DNA of 64,000 nt from JACDAE01 sp963717195 (GCA_963717195.1 CAVQVR010000021.1:620001-684000), one strand, 5' to 3'. Counted from the stretch's first letter, positions 1-8,997 are shown. Numbers and translations are program-made. The notes: generated by a model from the letters alone, not told the origin.

Positions 1-1673
1 TCCTTTTACCTTCCCAATATGTTTTATCTGAAACGCGTACCGCGTTCCAGACACGCTTTATGCGCGAGGCGAAGGCTTTGAGCTCGCTTCATCACACGCA
101 TATTGTTCCTGTACTGAACTATGGAAAAATGGATGAGTTGTCCTATATTGTTATGACCTATCTTCCTGGTGGTACACTTGCAGGACGTATTCATCCTAAG
201 CAGAAACCTCTTCCATTTGCAGAGATTATGCGTTACGTGACTCAACTGGCAAGTGCACTGGATTACGCCCATGCACAAGGAATTGTGCATCGCGATATTA
301 AGCCTGGCAATGTCTTGTTGGATACTGATGGAAATGTCTTTCTTTCCGATTTTGGTATCGCACGCTTTTATGAGAGTAGTCCCGATGTACTCAGCACGGT
401 TCAAGTTTCACTAACCTCGACTGGCGAAATATTTGGTACGCCTTCTTATATGGCACCTGAGCTTTTTCGTGGTGAGCAGGCCGAACCGCAGGCAGATGTC
501 TATGCTTTAGGTGTTATGCTCTACCAACTTGTCACAGGACGCGTTCCCTTCCAGGGCAAAGGTCCTCTCGACGTAGGTATCAAGCATATTAATGAGGCTC
601 CACTGCCTCCACGTGCACTACGCCCTGAACTACCTGAACCTGCCGAAGCCGCACTACTCCGTGCACTCGCCAAAACTCCCGCCGCACGTTTCGCGAGTGC
701 AGGCGAGTTTGCAAATACCTTTAACGCAGGTCTTGAAGGATTATGGCCTGCTGGTATCTACGTACGTCCCATTCGGCGACTTAAAACGCGGGTACTAACT
801 CTTACCAATCCAGGTCCACTCTCTTCTACGCCGTCAAAAAATATCGGGGGATTATTCTCTTTCACGCGTTCCTGGCACAGTACGCGTGGTACTCTCGTCG
901 CAGTCGTTCTCATCGTTGTTCTCTTGCAGGTGCTTGTAGTTGGAGTCATGATGGGTACACGGAGTTTTGGTTCACCCACATCCCTTACTGCCTTAAGCAC
1001 CAATTTTCAGAAGGTTTCGTCCATACCTTCACCTACTGTCGTGCATACACTTCGATCAACAAGTGCTACGCCTTCTCCAACCCCTCATCTACCCTTTGCA
1101 GGTTCTTCGCCCTATGTCGCCGTCTACAATCCTGGCCCCATTCACTTCGCTGCCAGCAATACTACTTTGTATGCGATCAGTAACAATGGAAATGCAGTTC
1201 TTTGGACCTATACCATGAATGCTCCCATTGTTCTGCCGCCTCTGATAGCCGGCAATATCATATATGTGGTCACTAATAATGGTGCAGTCCATGCTTTACA
1301 ACTTACCAATGGCGCTTTGCAGTGGTCCTATGCTACTCATGCACTCACCAGTTCTCCACTGACCATAGAGAACGATGTCGTTATGATGTATGCCAATAAT
1401 GGTACGGTTTACAGCTTCTCAGCAAGCAATGGCAATTTGCTCGACGTTACGAAGCCTGTATCTAAAGTAACACCAACCCCTGACGTAACTCCGACTCCTC
1501 AGGTGATCCCTACGCCAACCCCTGACATAACTCCGACTCCTCAGGTGATCCCTACGCCAACCCCTGACATAACTCCAACTCCTCAGGTGATCCCTGCGCC
1601 AACCTCGACTCCTCAGGCGAGCATTACAGTTACACCAGATGCAACTCCTCAGGTGAACTGGAGTAACTCATAA
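1..1673 (+). CDS. Ser/Thr protein kinase with extracellular PQQ-like domain (5' end outside window)
   Basis: A membrane Ser/Thr kinase. The frame is already open at base 3 and reads into FMREAKALSSLHH, which is the kinase N-lobe, so the true start lies upstream of the window. Catalytic loop HRDIKPGN, DFG motif DFGIAR and activation-end motif YMAPE are all present, so the kinase should be active. A hydrophobic segment (bases about 890-960) follows the kinase domain. Outside it lies a short beta-propeller-like stretch with PQQ-type blades (WTYTMNAP..., LQWSYATHA...), which could sense a ligand. The C-terminus is a low-complexity Pro/Thr tail encoded by a tandem repeat. The next gene is on the opposite strand. 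The substrate is unknown. Confidence 0.9.
   Translation, partial: LLPSQYVLSETRTAFQTRFMREAKALSSLHHTHIVPVLNYGKMDELSYIVMTYLPGGTLAGRIHPKQKPLPFAEIMRYVTQLASALDYAHAQGIVHRDIKPGNVLLDTDGNVFLSDFGIARFYESSPDVLSTVQVSLTSTGEIFGTPSYMAPELFRGEQAEPQADVYALGVMLYQLVTGRVPFQGKGPLDVGIKHINEAPLPPRALRPELPEPAEAALLRALAKTPAARFASAGEFANTFNAGLEGLWPAGIYVRPIRRLKTRVLTLTNPGPLSSTPSKNIGGLFSFTRSWHSTRGTLVAVVLIVVLLQVLVVGVMMGTRSFGSPTSLTALSTNFQKVSSIPSPTVVHTLRSTSATPSPTPHLPFAGSSPYVAVYNPGPIHFAASNTTLYAISNNGNAVLWTYTMNAPIVLPPLIAGNIIYVVTNNGAVHALQLTNGALQWSYATHALTSSPLTIENDVVMMYANNGTVYSFSASNGNLLDVTKPVSKVTPTPDVTPTPQVIPTPTPDITPTPQVIPTPTPDITPTPQVIPAPTSTPQASITVTPDATPQVNWSNS
1473..1598 (+). repeat. three tandem 42-bp in-frame repeats
   Basis: Three nearly identical 42-bp units start at 1473, 1515 and 1557. 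Each encodes the 14-residue Pro/Thr unit PTPDVTPTPQVIPT or a close variant. They lie in the extracellular tail of the kinase. A Pro/Thr-rich spacer that spans the cell wall is the likely role. Copy number is expected to vary between strains. Confidence 0.9.
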
Positions 1674-1762
1674 AGCAGATTTTGAAGCTGTGAAGCATTT
1701 TGTCTTCTAAATATAAAGAGATGTTACAACCGTTAGCTAAAGTGCATTTTTCGATGTTACAT

Positions 1763-2278
1763 CTATTTATTTATCTGTATTGTTGTACCAATAGGGGCCC
1801 ATGTGTACAGCCAGGATGCAGCGCTATCAGGCATAGCAACACAACCATGTGTACCCCATTGCCAGCCATACACAGGATCAAGATGCCAACCATTCATGCC
1901 ACGGCCATAGACCGTATACCACCAGGCATCATGCAAGTAGTAGCCCCCGTGCAAAAATTCAAGAGCATGATTAATGTGAGTAGGCGTATACCAGTACGGT
2001 GAGCTTTTAGGCCATGGTGAATAGAAGGTGGTGGGGCTGAACTTCGCAAAAACATGGAAAGTACCCGTTGGTGTAGGTAGTTCCGGACGGCCACTTACCA
2101 CCTTTGTACTAAAAACCTGCTTGCCATTTTGATAGGCATAAAGTTGTCCCTGAGTGAGACTTACGACAATCATTTTTCTATATTTCAAAAGATCACTATT
2201 GGTATGAAGCAGGTTGTAGTTCATGAAGAGTACAATAATGGATGCAAGGATGGAGATTATTTTCTGACGTGTTTGCAT
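1763..2278 (-). CDS. L,D-transpeptidase (YkuD family), membrane-anchored
   Basis: A cell-wall cross-linking enzyme. The 171-residue protein has an N-terminal hydrophobic anchor (about residues 7-22) and a compact YkuD domain. The domain starts at VSLTQGQLYAYQNGKQVFS and ends with the catalytic motif GTHGCVAMP, in which the Cys is the nucleophile and His and Gly are conserved. A His in the HDAWW segment fits the family's second His. The start is supported by AGAGGG five bases upstream of the ATG. The family makes 3-3 peptidoglycan cross-links or attaches proteins to the wall; which applies here cannot be told. Confidence 0.88.
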   Translation of the reverse strand: MQTRQKIISILASIIVLFMNYNLLHTNSDLLKYRKMIVVSLTQGQLYAYQNGKQVFSTKVVSGRPELPTPTGTFHVFAKFSPTTFYSPWPKSSPYWYTPTHINHALEFLHGGYYLHDAWWYTVYGRGMNGWHLDPVYGWQWGTHGCVAMPDSAASWLYTWAPIGTTIQINK

Positions 2279-2370
2279 GGTGTCCCTCTATGAGAAAAAA
2301 TACCCTTTTTTTAAGTATACGCAGCACCTTGTATCCATAGGCGTTTCCACAATAGCTTAGAGGAGAAAAT

Positions 2371-2407
2371 AAGCCGAATACGAATGCTTAGCACTCGTAT
2401 TCGGCTT
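2371..2407 (-). terminator. probable terminator of the lipoprotein gene
   Basis: Inverted repeat AAGCCGAATACGA / TCGTATTCGGCTT (13 bp, 11-base loop). It lies 78 bases past the stop of the lipoprotein gene and is followed on the minus strand by ATTTTCT. It is a near-standard intrinsic terminator with a weak U-tract. Confidence 0.65.
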
Positions 2408-2484
2408 ATAAGCGAACGAACGTTACTATTATTATCAATCCGCTAACAGCATACGGAAGGGATTATGAACGCTCTCTGGAAGCG

Positions 2485-3378
2485 CTAGGGCAGAGTTCCC
2501 ATAACTGCCGCAGGGTTATTTGTTGGAGTGGCGTTCGCTGGTGGTGTGATTGTGACCGGGTTGTTAAATTTGCTCAGATCGACGATAAGGTCAAAAGAGG
2601 TTTTTACCGAGTTTGGCGCACCGTTACCAACGGAGCTTGTATCAGCAGCCAGGTTCACCTTCAATTCGCTGCGATGAACATAGAAGTCGGTTTCATCAAT
2701 CCAGACATCAACCGTTGCAAGAAACGTCTTTGTATTGTTGAGAACTGTAGTAATGTCCTGCTGCCCAAACATGTTCTTCAACTGAGGATCGTTGTTGATT
2801 AGTTGCTGTAGGGCAGTCTTATCCAACTCAGCAGTGATATGACGCAGACTTACACCATTCAAAGACTGTGTGCCATTATCGGTTAGCTTGATGTTCTGCA
2901 GCAGCCCGAGCAGACTATTTTGATCAATGGTGATGCCGTTGAAAGGGTTGCCAACTGTATTCTGAAGTGCACTCTTATCCAGGACATACCACTGACCCTG
3001 ATTATTCTTCACATAAACCTTATTGCCTTGCAGAATCTCCGCTACATTCGTGCTGTTGTTAAGCGTGAGATTTAATTGTTCCTGGTCAGGCAGTTGCTGA
3101 TCACCGTTGCCCTTCACCTGTACATTTACATTTTGAGGCACTGCGGTCGCAGTGGAAGATGCTCCACCATTTGTCTGTACGTTTGTTGTAGATTGGAGAT
3201 CAATATGGGACGACTTGAGCTGTTTCATCGCATTCGCACTCTTTTGCAGAACCTGACCTACAGTGAGTGAACTTGAAGAATTGTTACCAGTGCTCGTCGG
3301 CTGACTGCATGCACTCATTAGCATTATCAGACCCAGCATTGCCACTACCAGAAGCGGGACCTTTTTTTGTATAGACAT
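2485..3378 (-). CDS. LppX/LprG-like secreted lipoprotein
   Basis: The 297-residue protein has a lysine-rich N-terminus, a hydrophobic h-region and the lipobox LMSAC, so it should be diacylated and anchored outside the membrane. The mature part begins with a Ser/Asn-rich linker. It continues with alternating beta strands such as VNVQVKGNGDQQL and ATVDVWIDETDFYVHRSEL, which resembles the half-barrel LolA/LppX fold. An in-frame ATG 21 bases upstream is possible, but AAGGAG sits eight bases before the ATG at 3378, so that start was chosen. The ligand is unknown; lipid carriage is the family precedent only. Confidence 0.75.
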   Translation of the reverse strand: MSIQKKVPLLVVAMLGLIMLMSACSQPTSTGNNSSSSLTVGQVLQKSANAMKQLKSSHIDLQSTTNVQTNGGASSTATAVPQNVNVQVKGNGDQQLPDQEQLNLTLNNSTNVAEILQGNKVYVKNNQGQWYVLDKSALQNTVGNPFNGITIDQNSLLGLLQNIKLTDNGTQSLNGVSLRHITAELDKTALQQLINNDPQLKNMFGQQDITTVLNNTKTFLATVDVWIDETDFYVHRSELKVNLAADTSSVGNGAPNSVKTSFDLIVDLSKFNNPVTITPPANATPTNNPAAVMGTLP

Positions 3379-3772
3379 CCAGAATACTCCTTGTATCATA
3401 ATATTTCATTACAGTACTAGCACGCCTACATATACCATCTTTTTCTTATGAGAAACTGAGAAACCAGACACATAGAACCAGTCTACTTAGGAATACGGAT
3501 TACTACCTTACAATAGTTTCGTTTAAAGAAATATCATAGTACCGTCTAAAACTTATGGCCATCAGGAAGAGCGCGATTTATAAACATCCGTTGATTCTAA
3601 ATGATGCGTGAGGTAAAGACCCGAATAGTTCGCGCTCACCGTGCCCAAGGAATTGCTTCTACCCATTTCCCCCCACAGGGATGGAGACCTGGACGATCGG
3701 TAGCATTGACCATCACGAGCCTATCATGATACCATGTATGATACCTTAAAAAATAGGTAAGAAAGGATAGCT
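3379..3772. other. intergenic region, divergent starts
   Basis: About 390 bases between the divergent lipoprotein and acetyltransferase genes. No coding signal was found. Near 3720-3745 there are overlapping palindromic tetramers (TATCATGATA, GTATGATAC) that could be an operator or part of a promoter for the acetyltransferase, but no clean -35/-10 pair was identified. Confidence 0.4.
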
Positions 3773-4339
3773 ATGGGACCAATACGTTTCATCATTGATC
3801 AAGATACCGAACTGCATCTCCTCACGGAGTACGATGCCGCTGCTGTCTTCTCGCTGATCGAACAGAATCGTCTTTACCTGCGTGAATGGTTGCCCTGGGT
3901 GGATTACACGCGCTCCGTTGAGGACGAGCGTGCATTTATTCGTACATTGCAGGGACAATACCGGGAAAACAATGGCTTCGCCTGCGCCATCTGGTACCGG
4001 GGACAGATTACAGGCACCATCAGCTATCACCCTATCGACTGGAAGCGCCGCAAAGCCGAGATCGGCTACTGGCTCGCTGCCAACTATCAGGGCAAAGGGC
4101 TTATGACAAAATCGTGTAGAATAATGACTACATATGCCTTCGATACCTTGAAACTAGACAAGGTCGACATCCGTTGTGCTGTTGGAAACACACGAAGCTG
4201 CGCGATACCACAACGCCTCGGCTTCAAAACTGAAGGTATCATCAAACAAGGTGAATGGCTCTATGACCACTTTGTGGACCTGTTCCTCTACAGCATGCTC
4301 GCCAGTGATTGGAACAGACAAAAAACTATCCATTTCTAA
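3773..4339 (+). CDS. GNAT N-acetyltransferase, RimJ/RimL type
   Basis: A 188-residue protein of the RimL-like branch of the GNAT superfamily, which uses acetyl-CoA to acetylate an amino group. Visible landmarks are LYLREWLPWVD at the substrate side, the acetyl-CoA loop IGYWLAANYQGKGLMT and the C-terminal IPQRLGFKTEGI. AAGGA lies six bases before the ATG. The usual NxxSxxIPxRLGF motif is present as NTRSCAIPQRLGF. Proteins of this branch acetylate ribosomal protein N-termini or small amines; the substrate is not predictable. It stands alone upstream of the protease gene. Confidence 0.88.
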   Translation: MGPIRFIIDQDTELHLLTEYDAAAVFSLIEQNRLYLREWLPWVDYTRSVEDERAFIRTLQGQYRENNGFACAIWYRGQITGTISYHPIDWKRRKAEIGYWLAANYQGKGLMTKSCRIMTTYAFDTLKLDKVDIRCAVGNTRSCAIPQRLGFKTEGIIKQGEWLYDHFVDLFLYSMLASDWNRQKTIHF

Positions 4340-4497
4340 GCAACCACGCTTTATACACCCCGACGGATCGCCTCGTCAGCCTTTCACTGCCTTTAAAAGA
4401 TACAACTTATTTTCATCTCGAACGTAAATTGATTCTGTATGCTATATTAATCATATGTAAGTCCTTCTATCTACAAACGAAGGTGGATTATCCGGAT

Positions 4498-6276
4498 ATG
4501 CTCAGGGCAAGATTTATGCAAATAGACATTCATCATAAAAGTCGGTTGAGCTGCATGGTGTTAATGGCTTTCATGCTCTCTCTCCTCATAACTACAACTA
4601 TCGTTAATCCTCTGACCACCTATGCCGATAGTATTCCTGGTGGTAATGTTAGCGATCCATTAGTGCGTGCCGTCGATATCGCCTTGCCCTCGGTTGTTCG
4701 TATTATTACATCTATCAGTGGTCACCTGAATGTTCAATTTCCGTCGGGCCAGACCGTTACCTTTCCTCAAGGAGGTCAGCTCTATCAGGAGCAATTATCT
4801 GGTACTGGTACATTTATCACATCCAATGGAGATATCCTTACCGCCGATCACGTCGTCAGTCCGCCTCCACAGGTTTTGCAGGATGCCGCTGCACAGGATG
4901 TTGCAACCTATATAGGTCAGCATCCCAACACAGGCCTTCAGGCAGCTTCCGCTACCCAGGTGGACCAGGCTTTGACAACGAATCAGTTGAAATCGACTGC
5001 TATTTACGATCAAAAAAGCAGCGAAGTTTTCTTGAGCACTGATTATACTGGTCCCTTGACCGCTACAACGCTCTCGGCGCTTCCATCTACGATGCACGGT
5101 ACTGTGGATAAAATAGAAAAAGAGAGCCCATTTGATCAGATGGATGTTGCTGTGATCCATGCGCCATTTAAGGATACACCGAGCGTCCAACTTGGCGATT
5201 CATCCAATGTGCAAACACAAGACGCGTTAAGGATCATCGGCTTCCCTGGCAACGCCGATGTCAATGAACTGCCTCAGAACCTCTTCACATCGTCTGTGAA
5301 TGATATTAATGTCAGTTCGATTAAGACAACCCAGAGTGGTGCACCTCTGATTCAAGTTGGTGGCAATGTCGAACATGGTGATAGCGGTGGCCCTGCACTG
5401 GACAGCCAGGGGAACGTTGTTGGTATTGTTAGCTTTGGCCTGTCTAGCACCGACTCTCCCGGCAGCACCAGTTTCCTGCAGGCCAGCAATAGCGCACGCA
5501 GCCTGATTACTGCGCTTAGTCTGAACACGACACCCGGCGCATTCCAGACGCTCTGGAGCAAGGCATTTACTGACTATTCTTCGAATGCGTCTGGTCACTG
5601 GCATACAGCGCAACAGGAGTTTCAGCAGATCGCGACAAGCTATCCACAATTTAAGGCGATTACTCCTTACCTCACTTACATACAGAACCAGGCAAAGACG
5701 GAGAAAGTTACCCGACCACAGGCTACACCCAGATCTAATAGTACATCTCCCTCTTCAAACGCGCCAGCAACCTCCTGGAAGCCGCTTGCCTTGACGATTG
5801 GAGTTATCGCTGTTATTGTACTGCTGGTCATCTCACTGTTCGTTGTTGCGGTACGAGGTCGAGGGCGTAAGAAAAAGGGGCAGGGCGCTCCAGGTGGGCC
5901 GCAGACTCCTGTTCCACCACAGAATTTCCGTCCAGGATATCCGATTACGCCGCCTGCTCTTGGGCCTATAAATAATAATATGGGTGCATTCGGTGCTCCA
6001 CCACGCAGACCTCAGCCTGGGCCTGGACAACCTGGCATGCTGCCCCCATCAATGCAGAGACAGCCGCCTATACAGCCACCTCCGAGGCACCCATTCCCGG
6101 GTCAACCTGTTGTCGGTGGTTTCTCTCAGGGACCGGGAGCACAGATTAACTCTTCTCAGCAAGAAACAATGCGACCGTGGCCTTGTGGACATATGAATCG
6201 CTCAAATGCTCGTTTCTGTAGCGTGTGCGGTGAACTGGCTCCCCAACCGCCAACGGTGCGCCGAGTAGACCAGTAG
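4498..6276 (+). CDS. trypsin-like serine protease with TM anchor and C-terminal zinc ribbon
   Basis: A 592-residue protein. A signal sequence (residues about 12-40) is followed by a trypsin-fold domain with the triad His118 (LTADHVVS), Asp216 (DQMDVAVIH) and Ser296 (GDSGGPALD), as in the HtrA/DegP clan but without a visible PDZ domain. A helix-rich stretch, one TM helix (about 427-452), a long Pro/Gly/Gln-rich region and a C-terminal zinc ribbon (CGH...CSVCG, from about 563) follow. The Pro-rich tail and zinc ribbon would be cytoplasmic if the protease is outside. The start at 4498 was chosen because AAGGTGG precedes it and the signal peptide follows directly. A longer frame opens at 4309 inside the previous gene but adds no recognisable sequence. 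Confidence 0.85.
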   Translation: MLRARFMQIDIHHKSRLSCMVLMAFMLSLLITTTIVNPLTTYADSIPGGNVSDPLVRAVDIALPSVVRIITSISGHLNVQFPSGQTVTFPQGGQLYQEQLSGTGTFITSNGDILTADHVVSPPPQVLQDAAAQDVATYIGQHPNTGLQAASATQVDQALTTNQLKSTAIYDQKSSEVFLSTDYTGPLTATTLSALPSTMHGTVDKIEKESPFDQMDVAVIHAPFKDTPSVQLGDSSNVQTQDALRIIGFPGNADVNELPQNLFTSSVNDINVSSIKTTQSGAPLIQVGGNVEHGDSGGPALDSQGNVVGIVSFGLSSTDSPGSTSFLQASNSARSLITALSLNTTPGAFQTLWSKAFTDYSSNASGHWHTAQQEFQQIATSYPQFKAITPYLTYIQNQAKTEKVTRPQATPRSNSTSPSSNAPATSWKPLALTIGVIAVIVLLVISLFVVAVRGRGRKKKGQGAPGGPQTPVPPQNFRPGYPITPPALGPINNNMGAFGAPPRRPQPGPGQPGMLPPSMQRQPPIQPPPRHPFPGQPVVGGFSQGPGAQINSSQQETMRPWPCGHMNRSNARFCSVCGELAPQPPTVRRVDQ

Positions 6277-6302
6277 GGGCGCTGCCGTGTGTGCTCCCCT
6301 AC
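6273..6302. repeat. GTAGGGG...CCCCTAC hairpin
   Basis: Seven-base arms GTAGGGG and CCCCTAC enclose 16 bases, starting at the protease stop codon. The arms match the ends of a palindrome family found elsewhere in the window. It may also act as a weak terminator for the protease gene. Confidence 0.5.
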
Positions 6303-6330
6303 CCATAAATGCCTTAAAGAACGCACATGT

Positions 6331-6666
6331 TTACCAGGGCCAGAGATGCATATCTTTAAAACATGTTATTATCTGCTCATAGCGATTGGAAGCTTCCGTA
6401 TGAGGAGTTTTCTCGTCGGGAGATTTCTGGGTCAATGCCTCGATGGAGCGCTGCTGTTCCTGTTTCCATGCCTCTTCATCCAGTCCCTGTGAAAGGGCAC
6501 GTAGGATGGTCATGGCTACAGGATATTCCCAGGAGCGAAGTTCTCCATGTCGCATTGCCTCTTGTATATGGGCGGCATACTCGGAACCCTTACTCCTATT
6601 AGAAGCAGTTTGATTAGCAATTTCAGGAGGTTGGTTACTCATCTTTTCGTTCTCGGTTCTCTTCAT
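6331..6666 (-). CDS. hypothetical hydrophilic protein
   Basis: A 111-residue acidic/basic protein without a recognised family. It has no signal peptide or TM segment. The middle (SEYAAHIQEAMRHGELRSWEYPVAMTILRALSQGLDEEAW) should be helical. An internal ATG (9th codon) could also be the start. The ribosome site is weak (AAGAGA), so the gene is plausible but not certain. It is followed on the same strand by nothing closely linked. Confidence 0.5.
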   Translation of the reverse strand: MKRTENEKMSNQPPEIANQTASNRSKGSEYAAHIQEAMRHGELRSWEYPVAMTILRALSQGLDEEAWKQEQQRSIEALTQKSPDEKTPHTEASNRYEQIITCFKDMHLWPW

Positions 6667-6693
6667 TAATATATTTGGGATGTCACAGTAATC

Positions 6694-6912
6694 CTAATCC
6701 GGGACGGCCCATTGAAAATCGTCCATACATGTAACTTTTACAATCTCGACGCCGTATCCTCGTTTTTTCCACACGCCTATCCCCCGTGCCAGGCGGCTGT
6801 CTAAATCCAGGCGCGTACGAGCTTCTACCAAACCTGTAGCCATTGTGGGGGTATACTCAGGATGGGTAATGCTGTACGTGACATAGTATTTAATTCTCTC
6901 TGCTTTCTTCAT
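6694..6912 (-). CDS. small hypothetical protein
   Basis: A 72-residue basic protein starting MKKAERIKYYVTYSITHPEY. A longer frame opens upstream at 7128, but the extra N-terminus looks random, so the ATG at 6912 was taken. GGAGA abuts the ATG and a TATACT box lies just before it, so a very short leader is possible. Beta-strand-like text (YYVTYSI, YGVEIVKVTC) suggests a small alpha/beta domain. The family is not recognised. Confidence 0.5.
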   Translation of the reverse strand: MKKAERIKYYVTYSITHPEYTPTMATGLVEARTRLDLDSRLARGIGVWKKRGYGVEIVKVTCMDDFQWAVPD

Positions 6913-7127
6913 TCTCCAAGTATACCACAAAAACCTGCCATATACTCTTACATTTTTCGCTAAATTGGTCAATTTTGGGGCTAGCGCGTGGAACTGGAAT
7001 GTGATATACTTAGAGAACGCTGTAGAGTGCATTGTTGCTAAGAGCAAAAACTGACTTCTGTAATGTTGCGCAATACAGGAATATATTATTCGATCCGCAC
7101 AGCGGAAATTGAGAAAGAGAGTTTTCA

Positions 7128-7478
7128 TTGACTGACCAGACCCTGTATTGTCGAGATTGCAACCAGGAGTTCACCTTCACGACAGGTGAGCAAGAATTTT
7201 ATGCAAGCCGCGGACTGACCAATTCACCCAGCCGTTGCCCCGAATGCCGCGCCGCCCGCAAACAGGCCGGTGGCTATCAGGGACGTTCCAGTGGTGGACA
7301 GCGTGGTGGGTTCCGCGAGCGCGAAGCACGCCCCATGTACACTGCCACCTGCGCAAGTTGTGGGAATGAAGCCACTGTCCCCTTCCAGCCCAGAGAAGAT
7401 CGTCCCGTCTATTGCCAGGATTGCTACCAGCCACGAGAGAACAACCGTTACGCAGATAGCGGTAGATCGCGCTGGTAA
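7128..7478 (+). CDS. zinc-ribbon protein (two CxxC knuckle pairs)
   Basis: A 116-residue protein. The N-terminal zinc ribbon is CRDC...CPEC (residues about 8-43), and a second ribbon CASC...CQDC (about 82-104) has the flanking VPFQPREDRPVYC text typical of the small CxxC zinc-binding family common in Chloroflexota and Proteobacteria. The Arg/Gly/Gln-rich linker between them could bind RNA. The start is TTG, preceded by AAGAGAG. Six bases separate it from rpsU, so the two are probably co-transcribed, which fits a translation-linked role. This last point is inference. Confidence 0.8.
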   Translation: MTDQTLYCRDCNQEFTFTTGEQEFYASRGLTNSPSRCPECRAARKQAGGYQGRSSGGQRGGFREREARPMYTATCASCGNEATVPFQPREDRPVYCQDCYQPRENNRYADSGRSRW

Positions 7479-7484
7479 TCTTAT

Positions 7485-7679
7485 ATGAGCCAGATCATTG
7501 TGAGTCCCGGGGGATCGTTTGAGGTTGCGCTGAAACAGTTTAATCGCAAAGTGCAGCAGGCGGGTATCCTCAGTGAAGCCCGTCGCCGTAGCCATTATGA
7601 GAGCCCCCAGGCCCGGCGTAAGCGTAAAGCAGAGGCTCTGCGTCGAAAGCGACAACGTTCCTCTCGCTTCTCGCATTGA
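7485..7679 (+). CDS. rpsU: 30S ribosomal protein S21
   Basis: A 64-residue basic protein with the S21 signature: an N-terminal beta strand (SQIIVSPGGSFEVALKQFNRKVQQAGIL) followed by the Arg/Lys-rich helix (RRRSHYESPQARRKRKAEALRRKRQR). S21 helps the 30S subunit engage mRNA. It follows the zinc-ribbon gene closely and is followed by a strong terminator. Confidence 0.95.
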   Translation: MSQIIVSPGGSFEVALKQFNRKVQQAGILSEARRRSHYESPQARRKRKAEALRRKRQRSSRFSH

Positions 7680-7711
7680 GTTGCCTGGCTTCATAAGCAA
7701 ATTTTACAAAA

Positions 7712-7741
7712 GGCGTGTCTGGATATATGTCCAGACACGCC
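7712..7741 (+). terminator. rho-independent terminator after rpsU
   Basis: Perfect 12-bp stem GGCGTGTCTGGA / TCCAGACACGCC with a 6-base loop, followed by CTTCTTT. It is 32 bases past the rpsU stop. Confidence 0.85.
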
Positions 7742-7860
7742 CTTCTTTATTACAAGAGTGCGCAGACACTGCCTTTATCCAACTCCGTATGGTATACTTA
7801 TCAGTGTACACGTTTACCGTTAGATGGAGAAAACTCTACTAGAACAAAGAAACGATTACG

Positions 7861-8505
7861 ATGTCTCGTTCGACAACTCATACTTTTACCTGTCCCTGTG
7901 GAGAGGTATTTACAAGTTCAATTTATGAATATGTGAATGTTGCGCATGATCCGCAATTACGCTATATCGTCCTGGCGGGTCTCCTCAATGTCTCCACCTG
8001 CCCAACCTGTGGACGCCGCGCGGCAATCTCCTGTCCCTTCATCTACTCTGATCCGGGCTATGATTTGCTGGCATATGTACATCCTCGCTCGGATGCTCCC
8101 GAAGAAGCACGCATGCTGATTTTAGAGCGATTGCGCTCCGTGTATATGGATGCTGAAAGTATGCAGGAGCAGCAGAAAGATGGCAACGGCGGACATACCG
8201 TCTCAATCACTCCTCGCGAAGCTCAAGAGATGCCACCCCTGCAAGTCGTATTTGGTCTCGATCAACTCACGGCCCTGATCAATGGCGTACTGCCACCGGA
8301 AGAGCGCCTGGGTCGCCTGGCTCTCAGTACGCAGAGTCGCGATGAGGCCGAGCGCGGACAATTCCTGCATATCACACGCAAACTGGCGACCGAGATGGGC
8401 TGCAACGTCGAGGTGGACGATATGCCCGACGAGTATATAGTCTGGCTCTACGGCGCACGACGCAGAATTGGCGCGTTCATGCGTGAACTGGCTCCTGGGG
8501 GCTAG
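7861..8505 (+). CDS. CpXC-domain protein
   Basis: A 214-residue protein whose N-terminus carries FTCPCGEVF...CPTCGRRA, the metal-binding CpXC pattern, followed by a hydrophobic/beta region (ISCPFIYSDPGYDLLAYVHP). The C-terminal half, including a segment starting VVFGLDQLTALINGVLPPEERLG, is not assignable. The family's biochemical role is unknown. The stop is four bases before the MogA/MoaB start, suggesting co-transcription. Confidence 0.75.
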   Translation: MSRSTTHTFTCPCGEVFTSSIYEYVNVAHDPQLRYIVLAGLLNVSTCPTCGRRAAISCPFIYSDPGYDLLAYVHPRSDAPEEARMLILERLRSVYMDAESMQEQQKDGNGGHTVSITPREAQEMPPLQVVFGLDQLTALINGVLPPEERLGRLALSTQSRDEAERGQFLHITRKLATEMGCNVEVDDMPDEYIVWLYGARRRIGAFMRELAPGG

Positions 8506-8509
8506 TAGA

Positions 8510-8995
8510 ATGATTACAGTTGGTGTTCTAACAATCAGCGATGGCGCAGCAAAGGGCGAACGACAGGATATAAGCGGCGAAAATATCCGCACACTGGTGA
8601 CGCAACTCCCCACTGTTGCCATAAGTGCTGCTGCTATCATCCCCGATGAGCAAGAACAGATCTCCGCAACCTTACGTTCCTGGTGTGATGAAAAGCAGCT
8701 CAACCTGGTCCTCACGACAGGAGGAACCGGTCTTGCTCCACGCGATGTGACACCAGAAGCTACAAAAGCGGTGATCGAACGCGAAGCACAGGGAATTGCT
8801 GAAGCGCTACGAGCACTCAGCCTCCAGTACACACCCATGGCTATGCTCTCACGTGGCGTGGCAGGCGTTCGCGGTCGTACACTCATCGTTAATTTGCCGG
8901 GCAGTCCTAAAGCTGTCAAAGAATGCCTGGAATACCTTCTACCCGTGCTTCCACACGCTATTAATCTCCTGATCGAGGGACCAAAGGAACATTAG
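8510..8995 (+). CDS. molybdopterin adenylyltransferase-like protein (MogA/MoaB family)
   Basis: A 161-residue protein of the MoaB/Mog superfamily. Members adenylate molybdopterin before molybdate insertion. The diagnostic stretches are VLTISDGAAKGERQD, TTGGTGLAPRDVTPEAT and the nucleotide/pterin loop LPGSPKAVKECL. The ATG at 8510 was chosen because the domain begins there; an earlier start would overlap the CpXC gene by 38 bases. Other molybdenum-cofactor genes are not in the window, so assignment to MogA versus MoaB is left open. Confidence 0.88.
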   Translation: MITVGVLTISDGAAKGERQDISGENIRTLVTQLPTVAISAAAIIPDEQEQISATLRSWCDEKQLNLVLTTGGTGLAPRDVTPEATKAVIEREAQGIAEALRALSLQYTPMAMLSRGVAGVRGRTLIVNLPGSPKAVKECLEYLLPVLPHAINLLIEGPKEH

Positions 8996-8997
8996 CA

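Noticed and set aside
6363..6602. Plus-strand frame opposite the 6331-6666 gene
   Set aside because: No ribosome site, and composition unlike neighbouring proteins; the minus-strand frame looks more protein-like.
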